Shown piece by piece: positions 7,660-16,385 of a stretch of 64,000 nucleotides of DNA. This stretch comes from Ga0077530 sp046293075 (GTDB lineage Bacteria > Pseudomonadota > Alphaproteobacteria > Rhizobiales > Hyphomicrobiaceae), in NCBI GenBank assembly GCA_046293075.1, contig JBKBPL010000018.1, positions 1-64,000 of the forward strand, read 5' to 3'. A program made the position numbers and the translations under genes. Numbering within the stretch: position 1 is the stretch's first letter; every line of letters starts with the position of its first letter. Below the pieces are notes generated by a model, which made no database searches, was not told where the DNA came from, and worked only from the letters and a program-made list of their open reading frames with translations.

Positions 7660-7683
7660 GCGCACAGCGAGGTCGCGCCGGCG

Positions 7684-8721
7684 TCAATCGCTCTTCGAGG
7701 TCGATGTCCCTGCCGCACTGCCGGCCTCGGCGCGCGTGGCTGCGGCCCCGGCGGTCACCGGCGCCCGCTTCTTCGTGCGCACCTTCTTCTTTTGCCCCTT
7801 GGTGGGCACGGCGCGCGCGTGGCGCTTGCCGTTGCACGCAAATGAGGCAACGTGCTCTCGCACGCTGCGCGGTGATGCGGTCTCGGCGCTGATCGGGGCG
7901 TTGTCGATCGTCGCGCTCGAGAGCAGCTCCTTCCAGCCGTAATAGCGGAAACCGTGCTCCAGCAGGCTCGCCGCACGCAGGCTGCGATCGCGCGAGGTGT
8001 ACTCGCCGAGCACAACAGCTGCGAGCCGCCGGTTCTCGCGCGTCGCCGTCGCGACGACATTGAACCCGGAATCGCAGATGAAGCCGGTCTTGAGGCCATC
8101 GGCACCTTCATACGTGCGCAAGAGCCCGTTGTGAGTCCTCAGCCGTCGGCGGCCGATCTGCATGTCGGCCATCGACCACAGCTCGTCGTATGCCGGATGC
8201 TCCGCGAGCACAGCCCGCGTCAGCCGCGCCAAATCGCGCGCCGTGGTCACCTGCTCGGATGCCGGCAGGCCATGTGGATTGACGAAGCGCGTCTGCGTCA
8301 TGCCGAGCCTCAGCGCCGTCTCGTTCATCGATCGCACGAAGGCCTCTTCCGTGCCGCCAATCGCTTCGGCGAGCATGACCGCGCTATCGTTCGCCGACTT
8401 CACGATCAGCGCCTTCAGCGCCAGGTTGACGGTGATCTCGGCGCCGACCGGCAGGCCGAGCTTGCTCGGTGGCTGCGCATGGGCATTGGCGCTCACGGGG
8501 ATCTTCTGTTCGAGCGAGAGGGTGTTGTTCTTCAGGGCCTCGAAGACGAGGTAGGCCGTCATGATCTTGGTCAGCGAGGCCGGATGCCAAGGCTGGTCCT
8601 GGTCCTCCGCGTAAAGAACCCTGCCGTTCGACGCATCGAACAGCAGCGCTGGCCCTGCTGCGGCGGCGCCCGACCAACCGAGCATCAACGCCAGCGCCAT
8701 GGCGGTCTTCCGCACGACCAT
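7684..8721 (-). CDS. D-alanyl-D-alanine carboxypeptidase (PBP5/DacF type)
   Basis: A periplasmic serine peptidase of family S11 that trims the terminal D-Ala from peptidoglycan pentapeptides. A signal peptide spans about residues 1-22. The three penicillin-binding motifs are SLTK (residues 49-52), SAN in IVKSANDS, and KTG in DGLKTGF. The 345-residue protein ends in a lysine- and alanine-rich tail of about 50 residues (KGQKKKVRTKKRAP...) instead of the usual C-terminal amphipathic anchor, so membrane attachment is not obvious. It is monocistronic between a convergent small protein and a 239-base gap. The family is certain; the choice between DacA, DacC and DacF is not. Confidence 0.9.
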   Translation of the reverse strand: MVVRKTAMALALMLGWSGAAAAGPALLFDASNGRVLYAEDQDQPWHPASLTKIMTAYLVFEALKNNTLSLEQKIPVSANAHAQPPSKLGLPVGAEITVNLALKALIVKSANDSAVMLAEAIGGTEEAFVRSMNETALRLGMTQTRFVNPHGLPASEQVTTARDLARLTRAVLAEHPAYDELWSMADMQIGRRRLRTHNGLLRTYEGADGLKTGFICDSGFNVVATATRENRRLAAVVLGEYTSRDRSLRAASLLEHGFRYYGWKELLSSATIDNAPISAETASPRSVREHVASFACNGKRHARAVPTKGQKKKVRTKKRAPVTAGAAATRAEAGSAAGTSTSKSD

Positions 8722-8960
8722 TCTAACCCTCTTTGAGTCCCGTTCCTGCGGCGGTCGATGCCGACATCCTCTGGCTTACCGCGCCGCCCACCGGCCGTTC
8801 GACATGTGACGGTGGCACACACATCCGACGGGAAGACACTCTAACCTGATCCGGGCGCTGATTCATGGCCAACTTGGCGAGTCGGCAACGGGGACGGTCA
8901 TTCGCCGCCGCGCCGCGGCCCTGAGGACACAATCTCGCCGCGCTCCCGCCCGCTCGGGCG

Positions 8961-9761
8961 CTACCGTGCACGGTCCGGATAGCTGCGCGCCATGCCATCG
9001 CGCACGTCATTTTGTATGCCGTATTGCGGGAAGGGATAGCGGAAGCCGTTCTTCGCCAAGGCTTCCATGCCGGTGATTGCCTTGGAAAGCTGGTCCGGCG
9101 GCAGTGCCATCAGCATCTCGTCATCGAGCACGCCGCCGTAGCGCCGCTCCGCAAAGCAGGGAATCGAGAGCGACGGCTCGCGCTTCGTGAGCGCCCGGCC
9201 CCAGCTGTCGGCGCAGGCGCTCTCGCCGACCACGCCCCAGTCGAACTTCCGGTAGCCCGCCCACTGGAGGCCGTTGATGAAATACATCATGGCGCCCGGC
9301 GTTGCGTAGAAGAGGGCGATGTCCGGCGGATCAAGCCGTCCCGAAGCAAGCGGTGCCACGGCCAGCGCTTCATACTTGCCATCGGGCACGCAGTGCATGG
9401 CGGCCTGATGCTGGCGCGCATCCTCTGGCGTCGCGAACCACACGTTGACCATATGGGCGCCCGACTGCCACTTCGGGTCCTTGGCGTTCCCGAGGCCGAC
9501 GACGGCGCGGCACTGGGCACCGACGAGGTCGTCCGAGGTGACGCCGACCGTCCAGCCGAGGCGCGACGCCTGGGCCACGACCTGATCGAGCGTGTGCACA
9601 GCTTTGGGCCTGCGGATGCGCGGGATGGCCTCCATGTCCGCGCGCTTCTCGAAGAGCTTCATCGCGAACGGGAACGTGCGCAGGCGCAGCAGGCGCTCGA
9701 GATCGGCAGCAAGCTTTGCGTAGTCGAGGGAGGCGGCCGTGGGCTCGTGCAGGGCAGTCAT
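8961..9761 (-). CDS. DUF169 family protein
   Basis: A 266-residue soluble protein that I assign to DUF169, a family of unknown function found in bacteria and archaea. Supporting segments are PFAMKLFEKRADM near the N-terminus, a central CRAVVGL, and DPPDIALFYATPGAMMYFINGLQW. The ATG at 9761 is preceded by GGAGG nine bases upstream; a longer frame to 9782 has no better site. Cysteines appear at QCRAVVGL, MHCVPDG, ESACADSWG and IPCFAERR, the last two in the region where this family has conserved cysteines. The gene stands alone, divergent from the GNAT acetyltransferase. Confidence 0.75.
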   Translation of the reverse strand: MTALHEPTAASLDYAKLAADLERLLRLRTFPFAMKLFEKRADMEAIPRIRRPKAVHTLDQVVAQASRLGWTVGVTSDDLVGAQCRAVVGLGNAKDPKWQSGAHMVNVWFATPEDARQHQAAMHCVPDGKYEALAVAPLASGRLDPPDIALFYATPGAMMYFINGLQWAGYRKFDWGVVGESACADSWGRALTKREPSLSIPCFAERRYGGVLDDEMLMALPPDQLSKAITGMEALAKNGFRYPFPQYGIQNDVRDGMARSYPDRAR

Positions 9762-9858
9762 GGGTCCGATCCTCCATCGCATGATGTTGTGGTCGGCCGA
9801 TATTGTGCCGTCATCCCGTGCTGTGCAAGGTGCGGCCCCATGCTGAGGAGGATGGCTG

Positions 9859-10341
9859 ATGCTCAGGTCTGGCGATCTTGTGCTGCGGCGTGCCGTGGTC
9901 GAGGATCTTGAGGCGATTATCGCGCTTCAGCGTGCAGCCTATGCCCGAAACCGTGAGCTGCTCGGCGTCGAGCCATTGCCCCTGCTCGCGGACTACACGG
10001 GGATTCTTCGCCGATACGAGGTCTGGGTGACGGGCGATGGCGAGATCACGGGCGTACTCATCCTCGAGCCGCGCCCCGATGACCTGCTCATCTGGAGCAT
10101 CGCCACGGATCCGCGGCGCCAGCAGGCCGGGCTCGGCCGCGCCATGCTCACGGCCGCTGAAGTCCGGGCGCGGGCGCTGGGGCTCGACGTGATGCGGCTC
10201 TATACGGGGACCTCGCTCCGTCACCTCATCGATTGGTATGGCCGCAATGGCTACACGATCGAACACACCGAGCTGCTGAGCGATCGCGCCATCACGCATA
10301 TGGTGAAACCTCTCGATTCGTGCGCATCGGCAGTGGACTGA
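9859..10341 (+). CDS. GNAT family N-acetyltransferase
   Basis: A 160-residue acetyltransferase of the GNAT fold. The acetyl-CoA pyrophosphate loop is the Q/R-x-x-G-x-G/A motif in RRQQAGLGRAML, after the beta-4 strand WSIATDP. The C-terminal IDWYGRNGYTIEHTEL matches the usual Y-x-x-x-G-F/Y motif B region. A strong GAGGAGG precedes the ATG. The acceptor substrate (small amine, antibiotic or protein N-terminus) cannot be inferred. It lies 59 bases upstream of cfa on the same strand and may be co-transcribed. Confidence 0.85.
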   Translation: MLRSGDLVLRRAVVEDLEAIIALQRAAYARNRELLGVEPLPLLADYTGILRRYEVWVTGDGEITGVLILEPRPDDLLIWSIATDPRRQQAGLGRAMLTAAEVRARALGLDVMRLYTGTSLRHLIDWYGRNGYTIEHTELLSDRAITHMVKPLDSCASAVD

Positions 10342-10400
10342 GCGGCTCGCACGGGTCAAGGTTCTGCAACTGAACTGTCAGGCACAACAGCGGGGGTGCC

Positions 10401-11648
10401 ATGTTTCCTCTATCAAGAATGCTCGCCTCGTTCGTGAAGGTCGGCACCCTCACTGTCGTCGATGCCGAGGGCCAGACGCACGTGTTCGGCGGCGTGAAGC
10501 CGGGACCGAGCGCGAACATGCAGCTTACCGATCCGAGCCTCTACTGGAAGCTCTTCTTCAATCCCGAGCTGCACGCCGGCGAAGCCTACATGGACGGCCG
10601 CCTGACCTTCCCGGGAACGGGGCTGCGCGCCTTCCTGACGCTTTTCTCGGTGAACCGCCTCTCGCTCGGCAATCAGCCGGTGCAGCGCGTGCTGAGGCGC
10701 ATCTCGCGCGGCCTCAAGCGCTTCCAGCAGGCGAATCCGATCGGCAAGGTGCAGCAGAACGTGGCGCACCACTACGATCTCGGCAATGCCTTCTACGAGC
10801 TCTTTCTCGACAAAGAGCTCTTCTATTCCTGCGCCTACTTCCGCGACGAGAGCGAGACGCTCGAAGCCGCGCAGCGCAACAAGTGCCGCCTCATCGCGGC
10901 GAAGCTGTGCCTGAGGCCGGGCATGAAGGTGCTCGACATCGGCTCTGGCTGGGGCGGGCTCGCGCGCTATCTCGCGCAGATTGCCGATGTCGAGGTGACG
11001 GGCGTGACGCTTTCAAAGGAGCAGCACGCCCTCGCTGTTGCGCGCACGAAGGCGGCAGGACTCGATGGCCGCGTTACCTTTGCGCTGCAGGACTACCGCC
11101 AGCTTGCGGCGAAATTCGACCGCATTGTCTCGGTCGGCATGTTCGAGCACGTCGGTGTCGGCCACTACGGCGAGTTCTTCGCCAAGGTGAACGACCTGAT
11201 GACCGACGACGGTCTCATGCTTCTCCACTCGATCGGCCACATGAGCCCGCCCGGCACGGCAAGCCCGTGGCTCAGGAAGTACATCTTTCCCGGCGCCTAC
11301 TCGCCGGCGCTGTCGGAGGTGTTTCCCGCCGTCGAGAACAACAGTCTGTGGGTGACAGATCTCGAGTTCTTGCGCGTCCACTACGCGACAACGCTCCGGC
11401 ACTGGCACGCGCGCTTCGAGGCGAACCGCGCGAAGATCGCCCAGATGTACGACGAGCGATTCTGCCGCATGTGGGAGTTCTACCTGATCAGTGCGGAGAT
11501 GATGTTCCGTACGGGGTCGCAGGAAGTCTTCCACATGCAGCTCGCGAAGAAGCGCGACGCCGCGCCCATCGTGCGCGACTACGCGACGGATGTGCAGCGC
11601 GCGTACGAGCGCCTCGAGCGTGAGCGCGCGGTTGTGTCCTCGAGCTAG
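10401..11648 (+). CDS. cfa: Cyclopropane-fatty-acyl-phospholipid synthase
   Basis: This SAM-dependent enzyme adds a methylene bridge to cis-unsaturated acyl chains of membrane phospholipids. The N-terminal lipid-binding domain (about residues 1-120) is followed by the catalytic domain with HHYDLGN, the SAM loop VLDIGSGWGGLA, VTLSKEQ and the active-site SVGMFEHVG region. A late ELERE-rich tail ends at residue 415, normal length. The stop codon overlaps the hpf stop on the opposite strand within a CTAG palindrome. Membrane stabilisation in stationary phase or acid stress is the usual role. Confidence 0.93.
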   Translation: MFPLSRMLASFVKVGTLTVVDAEGQTHVFGGVKPGPSANMQLTDPSLYWKLFFNPELHAGEAYMDGRLTFPGTGLRAFLTLFSVNRLSLGNQPVQRVLRRISRGLKRFQQANPIGKVQQNVAHHYDLGNAFYELFLDKELFYSCAYFRDESETLEAAQRNKCRLIAAKLCLRPGMKVLDIGSGWGGLARYLAQIADVEVTGVTLSKEQHALAVARTKAAGLDGRVTFALQDYRQLAAKFDRIVSVGMFEHVGVGHYGEFFAKVNDLMTDDGLMLLHSIGHMSPPGTASPWLRKYIFPGAYSPALSEVFPAVENNSLWVTDLEFLRVHYATTLRHWHARFEANRAKIAQMYDERFCRMWEFYLISAEMMFRTGSQEVFHMQLAKKRDAAPIVRDYATDVQRAYERLERERAVVSSS

Positions 11649-12013
11649 GCTGCGCCGTTGGGCAGCGGCTTGCGCCGCGCGCGCTCGCGTTTGGCCGTGT
11701 TGGTCATCTTGCCCGCGGTGGCGTCGAGCTTTCGCTGCGCCGCATTGAACGTATCACGCAATGCAACGAAGACGTCCGTATAGTCTCCCTCGCTGTTGAT
11801 CACGATTGGCTGCTGCCCAGGTATTCCGATGTCGATCTTGACGGTGAACATCTTGGCCCGGGCCCCCGTCCGGTTCGGCGACGAGATCACCACGCGTGCG
11901 CGCGTCATTCGATCGAAGTGGCCGTGCAGGCGGGCAAATTTCTCCTGAATGCGTGCCTCCAGCGCGTCGCTCTTGTCGACTCCATGGAACGTGATCTCGA
12001 GGGGTGTCGTCAT
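11645..12013 (-). CDS. HPF/RaiA-type ribosome hibernation factor
   Basis: A 122-residue protein with the beta-alpha-beta-beta-beta-alpha fold of the HPF/RaiA family, which binds the 30S decoding region and stalls or protects ribosomes. Recognisable parts are LEITFHGVDKSDALEARIQEK, the ARVVISSP strand and AQRKLD in the second helix. A basic C-terminus (RERARRKPL) follows. It lacks the C-terminal dimerisation domain of long HPF. The ATG at 12013 has AAAGG 11 bases upstream. Stop codons with cfa overlap, so the two transcripts converge tightly. Confidence 0.85.
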   Translation of the reverse strand: MTTPLEITFHGVDKSDALEARIQEKFARLHGHFDRMTRARVVISSPNRTGARAKMFTVKIDIGIPGQQPIVINSEGDYTDVFVALRDTFNAAQRKLDATAGKMTNTAKRERARRKPLPNGAA

Positions 12014-12195
12014 GCTGAAACAACCTTTCTCATGCGGTTGACCGGCTGGCGATAGTATGGACGTGGGAGGCAGGCCGCGCCGGATCAAGGGCAGCCTGAG
12101 CCATTTTCGTGGTCCCGGCTTTGCGATCGATCATTGCGGCCCCGTGCCTTATGCGTTCATATAATTCTGGAGGTTTTATAGCTTCTGGAGCTTTC

Positions 12196-12948
12196 ATGAG
12201 CGGTACATTCTTCGTTACGGGGGGCTCGCGCGGTATCGGGGCTGCGGCCGCGCGCCTGGCCGCGGAGCGCGGCTATGACGTCGCGCTGACCTATGTCGGG
12301 CGAAAGGACTCGGCCGAGACTGTCGTCGCCGACATCGAGCGGCTGGGGCGTCGCGCCGTGGCCGTCCAGTGCGATGTCGCCGATCCGGTCGCGATCCGCA
12401 TCGCCTTCGAAGCCGTGGATCGCACGTTCGGCCGCCTCGATGCCTTCTTCAACAATGCGGGCATCCTCTGGCCGCACACGCGCTTCGTCGACATCAGCGC
12501 CGAGCAGCTCTCGCGCACGATCGCCGTGAATCTCGTCGGCGCCTTCCATGCCAATCAGCAGGCCATCCGGCGGATGTCGACGCGGCTTGGCGGCAAGGGC
12601 GGCGCGATTGTCAATACGTCGTCGATGGCGGCGCGTCTCGGCGGTGCTTTCGAGTGCCTGGACTACGCGGTGTCGAAAGGCGGCGTCGACACGATGACCA
12701 TCGGCCTCGCCAAGGAGCACGCCGCCGAAGGCATCCGGGTCAACGGCGTGCGTCCGGGCGTGATCGAGACTGATATCCATGCCAGCGCCGGCGACCCGGA
12801 CCGTGTGGCGCGCATCGCGCCGAGCGTGCCGATTGGGCGGGGCGGGACCGCGCGCGAGGTCGCCGAGGTCGTCCTGTGGCTGTGCTCGCCGGCGGCGTCG
12901 TACGTGACGGGCGTGACCATCGACGTGGCCGGAGGCCGCGGGCTCTGA
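12196..12948 (+). CDS. Short-chain dehydrogenase/reductase
   Basis: A 250-residue classical SDR. The nucleotide loop is TGGSRGIG at residues 8-15, NNAG follows the fourth strand, the catalytic Ser is in NTSSMA, and YAVSK provides Tyr and Lys. The C-terminal VTGVTIDVAGG is typical of the FabG-like group. The residue after beta-2 (TYVGRKDS) suggests NADPH preference, which is inference. GGAG six bases before the ATG fixes the start. Substrate is unknown; such genes are often annotated as sugar or 3-oxoacyl dehydrogenases. Confidence 0.88.
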   Translation: MSGTFFVTGGSRGIGAAAARLAAERGYDVALTYVGRKDSAETVVADIERLGRRAVAVQCDVADPVAIRIAFEAVDRTFGRLDAFFNNAGILWPHTRFVDISAEQLSRTIAVNLVGAFHANQQAIRRMSTRLGGKGGAIVNTSSMAARLGGAFECLDYAVSKGGVDTMTIGLAKEHAAEGIRVNGVRPGVIETDIHASAGDPDRVARIAPSVPIGRGGTAREVAEVVLWLCSPAASYVTGVTIDVAGGRGL

Positions 12949-12961
12949 GCGAACGGCCGCA

Positions 12962-13228
12962 TCACGCGTTCTTGCAGAAGCCGTGCGCCTTCAGGACGCG
13001 CATGTCGGATGGCGGGAACTTCGCGAGCCGATCGGTTGGGCGCACGGGCCGGCGCACCAGCTCGCCGCCGCAGTTCGGGCAGCGCCTACCGGGCAGGCGA
13101 TGCTCAGCGCAGTCGGCGCAGAACGTGCACTCGAAGGAGCAGATCAGTGCATCCGGTGCGTCGGGCGGCAGATCCTTGTCGCAGCATTCGCAGTTCGGTC
13201 TGAGCGCGAGCATCACGAACCTCGACAT
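12962..13228 (-). CDS. DUF1272 cysteine-rich small protein
   Basis: An 88-residue protein with ten cysteines arranged as CxCC, CSFxCxFCxxC and CPNCGG, a pattern expected to bind zinc. The order and length fit DUF1272, which is common in proteobacteria and of unknown function. Its ATG begins 4 bases after the stop of the glutaryl-CoA dehydrogenase gene with no separate strong ribosome-binding site, so translation is probably coupled. This placement hints at a role in regulating or maturing the dehydrogenase, which is speculation. Confidence 0.85.
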   Translation of the reverse strand: MSRFVMLALRPNCECCDKDLPPDAPDALICSFECTFCADCAEHRLPGRRCPNCGGELVRRPVRPTDRLAKFPPSDMRVLKAHGFCKNA

Positions 13229-13232
13229 CAGA

Positions 13233-14438
13233 TCAGAAGAACGCCTGCAGCCCGGTCTGGGCACGGCCGAGGATGAGGGCGTGCACGTCGTGGGCGCCTT
13301 CGTAGGTGTTGACCGTCTCGAGGTTCGCCGCGTGGCGCATGACGTGGTACTCGATCTGGATGCCGTTGCCGCCATGCATGTCGCGTGCGGTACGGGCAAT
13401 GTCGAGCGCCTTGCCGCAGTTGTTGCGCTTGATGATCGAGATCGCCTCGGGTGCGAGCCTGCCCTCGTCGAAGAGGCGCCCGCAACGCAGCGCGGCTTGC
13501 AGGCCCAATGAAATCTCGGTTTGCATGTCGGCGAGCTTCTTCTGCACGAGCTGGGTGGCGGCGAGTGGCCGGCCGAACTGCTTCCTGTCGAGCGTGTACT
13601 GCCGTGCGCGGTGCCAGCAGTCCTCGGCCGCCCCCATGGCGCCCCAGGCAATGCCGTAACGCGCGCGATTGAGGCAGCCGAAAGGACCCTTGAGGCCCGA
13701 GACGTTCGGGAGCATCGCGCTCTCCGGGACGACGACGCCATCCATGACGATTTCGCCGGTGATCGAGCACCTGAGGCTGAGCTTGCCGGCGATCTTCGGC
13801 GCGGAGAGGCCCTTCATGCCCTTCTCGAGAATGAAGCCGCGGATCTCGTCATTGTGGGCCGCCGACTTCGCCCACACGACGAACACGTCGGCGATCGGCG
13901 CATTGGAGATCCAGGTCTTGTTGCCGGTCAGCCGATAGCCGTCGGCGACCTTCTCGGCGCGCGTCTTCATGCTGCCGGGGTCTGAGCCCGCGTCCGGCTC
14001 GGTCAGGCCGAAGCAGCCGACGTACTCGCCGGTCGCGAGCTTCGGCAAGTACTTCATGCGCTGCTCTTCCGATCCATAGGCATAGATCGGATACATGACG
14101 AGCGATGACTGCACCGAGTTCATCGACCGGTAGCCCGAATCGACCCGCTCCACCTCGCGCGCGACGAGACCGTAGGAGACGTAGTTCGCCCCGGCGCAGC
14201 CGTACTTCTCCGGGATCGTTACGCCGAGCAGGCCAAGCGCGCCCATCTCGGTGAAGATCTCGCGATCCGTGCGCTCTTCGAGATAGGCGGAGATGACGCG
14301 GGAGGCGAGCTTGTCCTGGCAGTAGTCCCGCGCCGTATCGCGGATCATGCGCTCGTCTTCGCTGAGCTGCTCCTCGATGAGGAACGGATCGTCCCACTGG
14401 AAGGCGGCGCGCGTGGCCTTGGCGGCTTGGTCCTGCAT
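13233..14438 (-). CDS. gcdH: Glutaryl-CoA dehydrogenase
   Basis: An FAD-dependent acyl-CoA dehydrogenase that oxidises and decarboxylates glutaryl-CoA to crotonyl-CoA in lysine, tryptophan and aromatic degradation. The 401-residue product carries the glutaryl-CoA-specific segment SVQSSLVMYPIYAYG (preceded by the substrate-binding arginine in YRSMNS). It also has CFGLTEPDAGSDPGSM for FAD and TYEGAHDVHALILGRA, whose Glu is the catalytic base in this family. The ATG at 14438 has AGGA eight bases upstream. The partner electron-transfer flavoprotein genes are not here. Confidence 0.93.
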   Translation of the reverse strand: MQDQAAKATRAAFQWDDPFLIEEQLSEDERMIRDTARDYCQDKLASRVISAYLEERTDREIFTEMGALGLLGVTIPEKYGCAGANYVSYGLVAREVERVDSGYRSMNSVQSSLVMYPIYAYGSEEQRMKYLPKLATGEYVGCFGLTEPDAGSDPGSMKTRAEKVADGYRLTGNKTWISNAPIADVFVVWAKSAAHNDEIRGFILEKGMKGLSAPKIAGKLSLRCSITGEIVMDGVVVPESAMLPNVSGLKGPFGCLNRARYGIAWGAMGAAEDCWHRARQYTLDRKQFGRPLAATQLVQKKLADMQTEISLGLQAALRCGRLFDEGRLAPEAISIIKRNNCGKALDIARTARDMHGGNGIQIEYHVMRHAANLETVNTYEGAHDVHALILGRAQTGLQAFF

Positions 14439-14482
14439 GATCCCATTCCTGATCGTCGAAAGTTGCGAAGAGTGCTCGAGGG

Positions 14483-15037
14483 TCACCTTATCACTTCGAT
14501 GAGCTCCTTGAACTCCTCCGTATCGCCGCGCCCGAGCCATTCGAAGGCGACCATCTCGTGCGCGACGATGTGGGCGCCGGCGCGCTCGAGGCGCCGGACT
14601 GCGAGGTCGCGCACCTCGGCCGACCGGGAGCCGACGGCATCTGCAACCACAAAGACATCGAGCCCCGCGGCGATGAGATCGAACGCGGTCTGGCCGACGC
14701 AAACGTGGGCCTCCATGCCCGCGATGACGACGTGGGTGCGACCGGCCGCCCTCAGCGATTCGATGCGCGTCCGGATGGCCGGCTCCCGCCACGCCGAGAA
14801 CGCGATCTTCGAAAGAGCGGTGATATCATTGCTAAGTGCCGAGAGAACCGGCTCTGCGGTTGGGCCAAGGCCCCTTGGATAATGCTCCGTCAGGGTGACC
14901 GGGACATCGAGGCGGCTGGCATAGCGGGCGAGGCGGGCGCAGTTCGCTGCGACCGCTGCGCCGTCCGCGATATGAGGAAGGAGCTTGCCCTGAATATCGA
15001 CCAGGAGGACCTGGCTGCGGCTCCGGCTCATGAGCAT
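14483..15037 (-). CDS. Isochorismatase-family cysteine hydrolase
   Basis: A 184-residue cysteine hydrolase. The triad is Asp in VLLVDIQGKL, Lys in LSKIAFSAW and Cys in GMEAHVCVGQTAFDL. The family includes nicotinamidases, N-carbamoyl hydrolases and isochorismatases; the short length and C-V-G-Q-T signature fit the YcaC/nicotinamidase-related branch. It is followed after 44 bases by gcdH on the same strand, so the two may share a transcript. Substrate is unknown. Confidence 0.85.
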   Translation of the reverse strand: MLMSRSRSQVLLVDIQGKLLPHIADGAAVAANCARLARYASRLDVPVTLTEHYPRGLGPTAEPVLSALSNDITALSKIAFSAWREPAIRTRIESLRAAGRTHVVIAGMEAHVCVGQTAFDLIAAGLDVFVVADAVGSRSAEVRDLAVRRLERAGAHIVAHEMVAFEWLGRGDTEEFKELIEVIR

Positions 15038-15415
15038 CTCGCGCTTCCCCCCTATGGCGCCGGTCCGTCAGCGGCGAAATCGAGCGGCGCCAATCTAAAA
15101 TCCTATTATTATTACATAAAATCCGGCGGCCCGGGAGGCGCGCAACCGGTCGGGGGGCAAGTTCTGGCCGCCGCCGCCGAAGTCAAGAAAAAAGTTTCAG
15201 GCGGGCTTGTATCGGCCGCGGGTAACCTCTATAAGAGGCGTCCGAAACACATCCAAGCGAAAGTCGACATTGCAGCAGACGGGATTTGAAAACCCGGGAA
15301 CTGCGTTGTCGACTGCACTTCGTTTGCGGTGTCCGTTGCGGCGCGGACTGCGGGGTCTCGCGAAGGTTGATCCACCTGAATAAGAACGCCTGACCGTGTT
15401 TGAGGGTGGACCTCG
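15038..15415. other. Intergenic leader region before tRNA-Trp
   Basis: The 378 bases hold an unusually AT-rich patch near 15095-15125, a sigma-70-like promoter at 15207-15235, and then about 180 bases of leader before the tRNA. I see no gene. The segment 15279-15298 contains a small CGGG...CCCG hairpin. Confidence 0.5.
15207..15235 (+). promoter_or_regulatory. Candidate promoter for tRNA-Trp and secE-nusG
   Basis: TTGTAT (15207-15212) and TATAAG (15230-15235) are separated by 17 bases. It is the best sigma-70 match upstream of the tRNA and would drive the tRNA and probably the translation/transcription genes beyond it. Confidence 0.5.
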
Positions 15416-15491
15416 AGGGGTGTAGCTCAATTGGTAGAGCGTCGGTCTCCAAAACCGAAGGTTGGGGGTTCGAGACCCTCCGCCCCTGCCA
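15416..15491 (+). tRNA. tRNA-Trp (anticodon CCA)
   Basis: A 76-base cloverleaf with encoded CCA. The acceptor AGGGGTG pairs with CGCCCCT, allowing one G-T pair. The D arm has AGCTC..TTGGT..AGAGC, the anticodon loop is CTCCAAA with CCA, and the T loop is GGTTCGAGACC. Placement just before secE is typical of proteobacteria. Confidence 0.97.
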
Positions 15492-15590
15492 ATTGACCCC
15501 GAGGCGAGTGCGGTGTTCGCGACGGCTTGGATTTGAGCGTGAGCGTCCTCGTGGGTCCTCTCGCCTCGGACAGGCAGGGAATGGAAGCAG

Positions 15591-15788
15591 ATGGCGAGAA
15601 CCAACCCCTTCGAGTTTCTCCAGCAGGTGCGGCAGGAAACGGCCAAGGTTACCTGGCCGACCTGGAAGGAGGTCTGGATCACGACCGCCATGGTGATCGT
15701 CATGGTGACCCTCGCGGCGATCTTTTTCATGCTTGTGGATCAAGGGATTGGATGGTTCGTGCAGCTTGTGCTGAACGCGTTCCGCTGA
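15591..15788 (+). CDS. secE: Preprotein translocase subunit SecE
   Basis: A 65-residue membrane protein, the short single-span form of SecE that braces SecY in the Sec translocon. The amphipathic helix NPFEFLQQVRQETAKVTWP with the conserved KVTWPT motif precedes one transmembrane segment (about residues 29-50). The position between tRNA-Trp and nusG is the standard arrangement. Confidence 0.97.
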   Translation: MARTNPFEFLQQVRQETAKVTWPTWKEVWITTAMVIVMVTLAAIFFMLVDQGIGWFVQLVLNAFR

Positions 15789-15851
15789 CGGGGCGGGCGG
15801 TCGCCGGATAGGCCGTTCCGGCGCGTATGGGCTAGTTGACAGCAGGGCAGC

Positions 15852-16385
15852 ATGGCAAAGCGGTGGTACATCGTTCACGCCTACTCGAACTTCGAGAAGA
15901 AGGTCGCGGAGGCCATCAAGGAGCGGGCGAAGGCAGCCGGTCTTGAGCACCTCTTCGAGGAGGTGCTGGTCCCGTCCGAGGACGTCATTGAGATGCGCCG
16001 CGGGCGCAAGGTCCATGCGGAGCGCAAGCTTTTCCCGAGCTATGTGCTCGTGAAGATGGAGATGACCGACGCGGCGTTCCTGCTGATCAAGAATACGCCA
16101 AAGGTCACGGGCTTCCTCGGGGCGGACAACAAGGCGGTGCCGATCTCCGACGAGGAGGCCATGCGCATCCTCAACCAGGTCAAGGAAGGCGTCGAGCGGC
16201 CGAAGCCGACCGTCACCTTTGAGATCGGCGAGCAGGTCAAGGTGGCCGATGGGCCGTTCGCGAGCTTCAGCGGCCTTGTCGAGGAGGTCGACGAAGAGCG
16301 GTCCCGCCTCAAAGTGGCGGTGTCGATTTTCGGACGGCCGACGCCGGTGGAGCTGGAATTCACGCAGGTTGAGAAGGTGGGGTGA
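15852..16385 (+). CDS. nusG: Transcription termination/antitermination factor NusG
   Basis: A 177-residue protein with an N-terminal NGN domain (WYIVHAYSNFEKKV at the start, then KLFPSYVLVKM) and a C-terminal KOW domain (QVKVADGPFASFSG). NusG contacts RNA polymerase near the clamp helices and links it to Rho or the ribosome. Length is normal. It follows secE by 63 bases. Confidence 0.97.
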   Translation: MAKRWYIVHAYSNFEKKVAEAIKERAKAAGLEHLFEEVLVPSEDVIEMRRGRKVHAERKLFPSYVLVKMEMTDAAFLLIKNTPKVTGFLGADNKAVPISDEEAMRILNQVKEGVERPKPTVTFEIGEQVKVADGPFASFSGLVEEVDEERSRLKVAVSIFGRPTPVELEFTQVEKVG

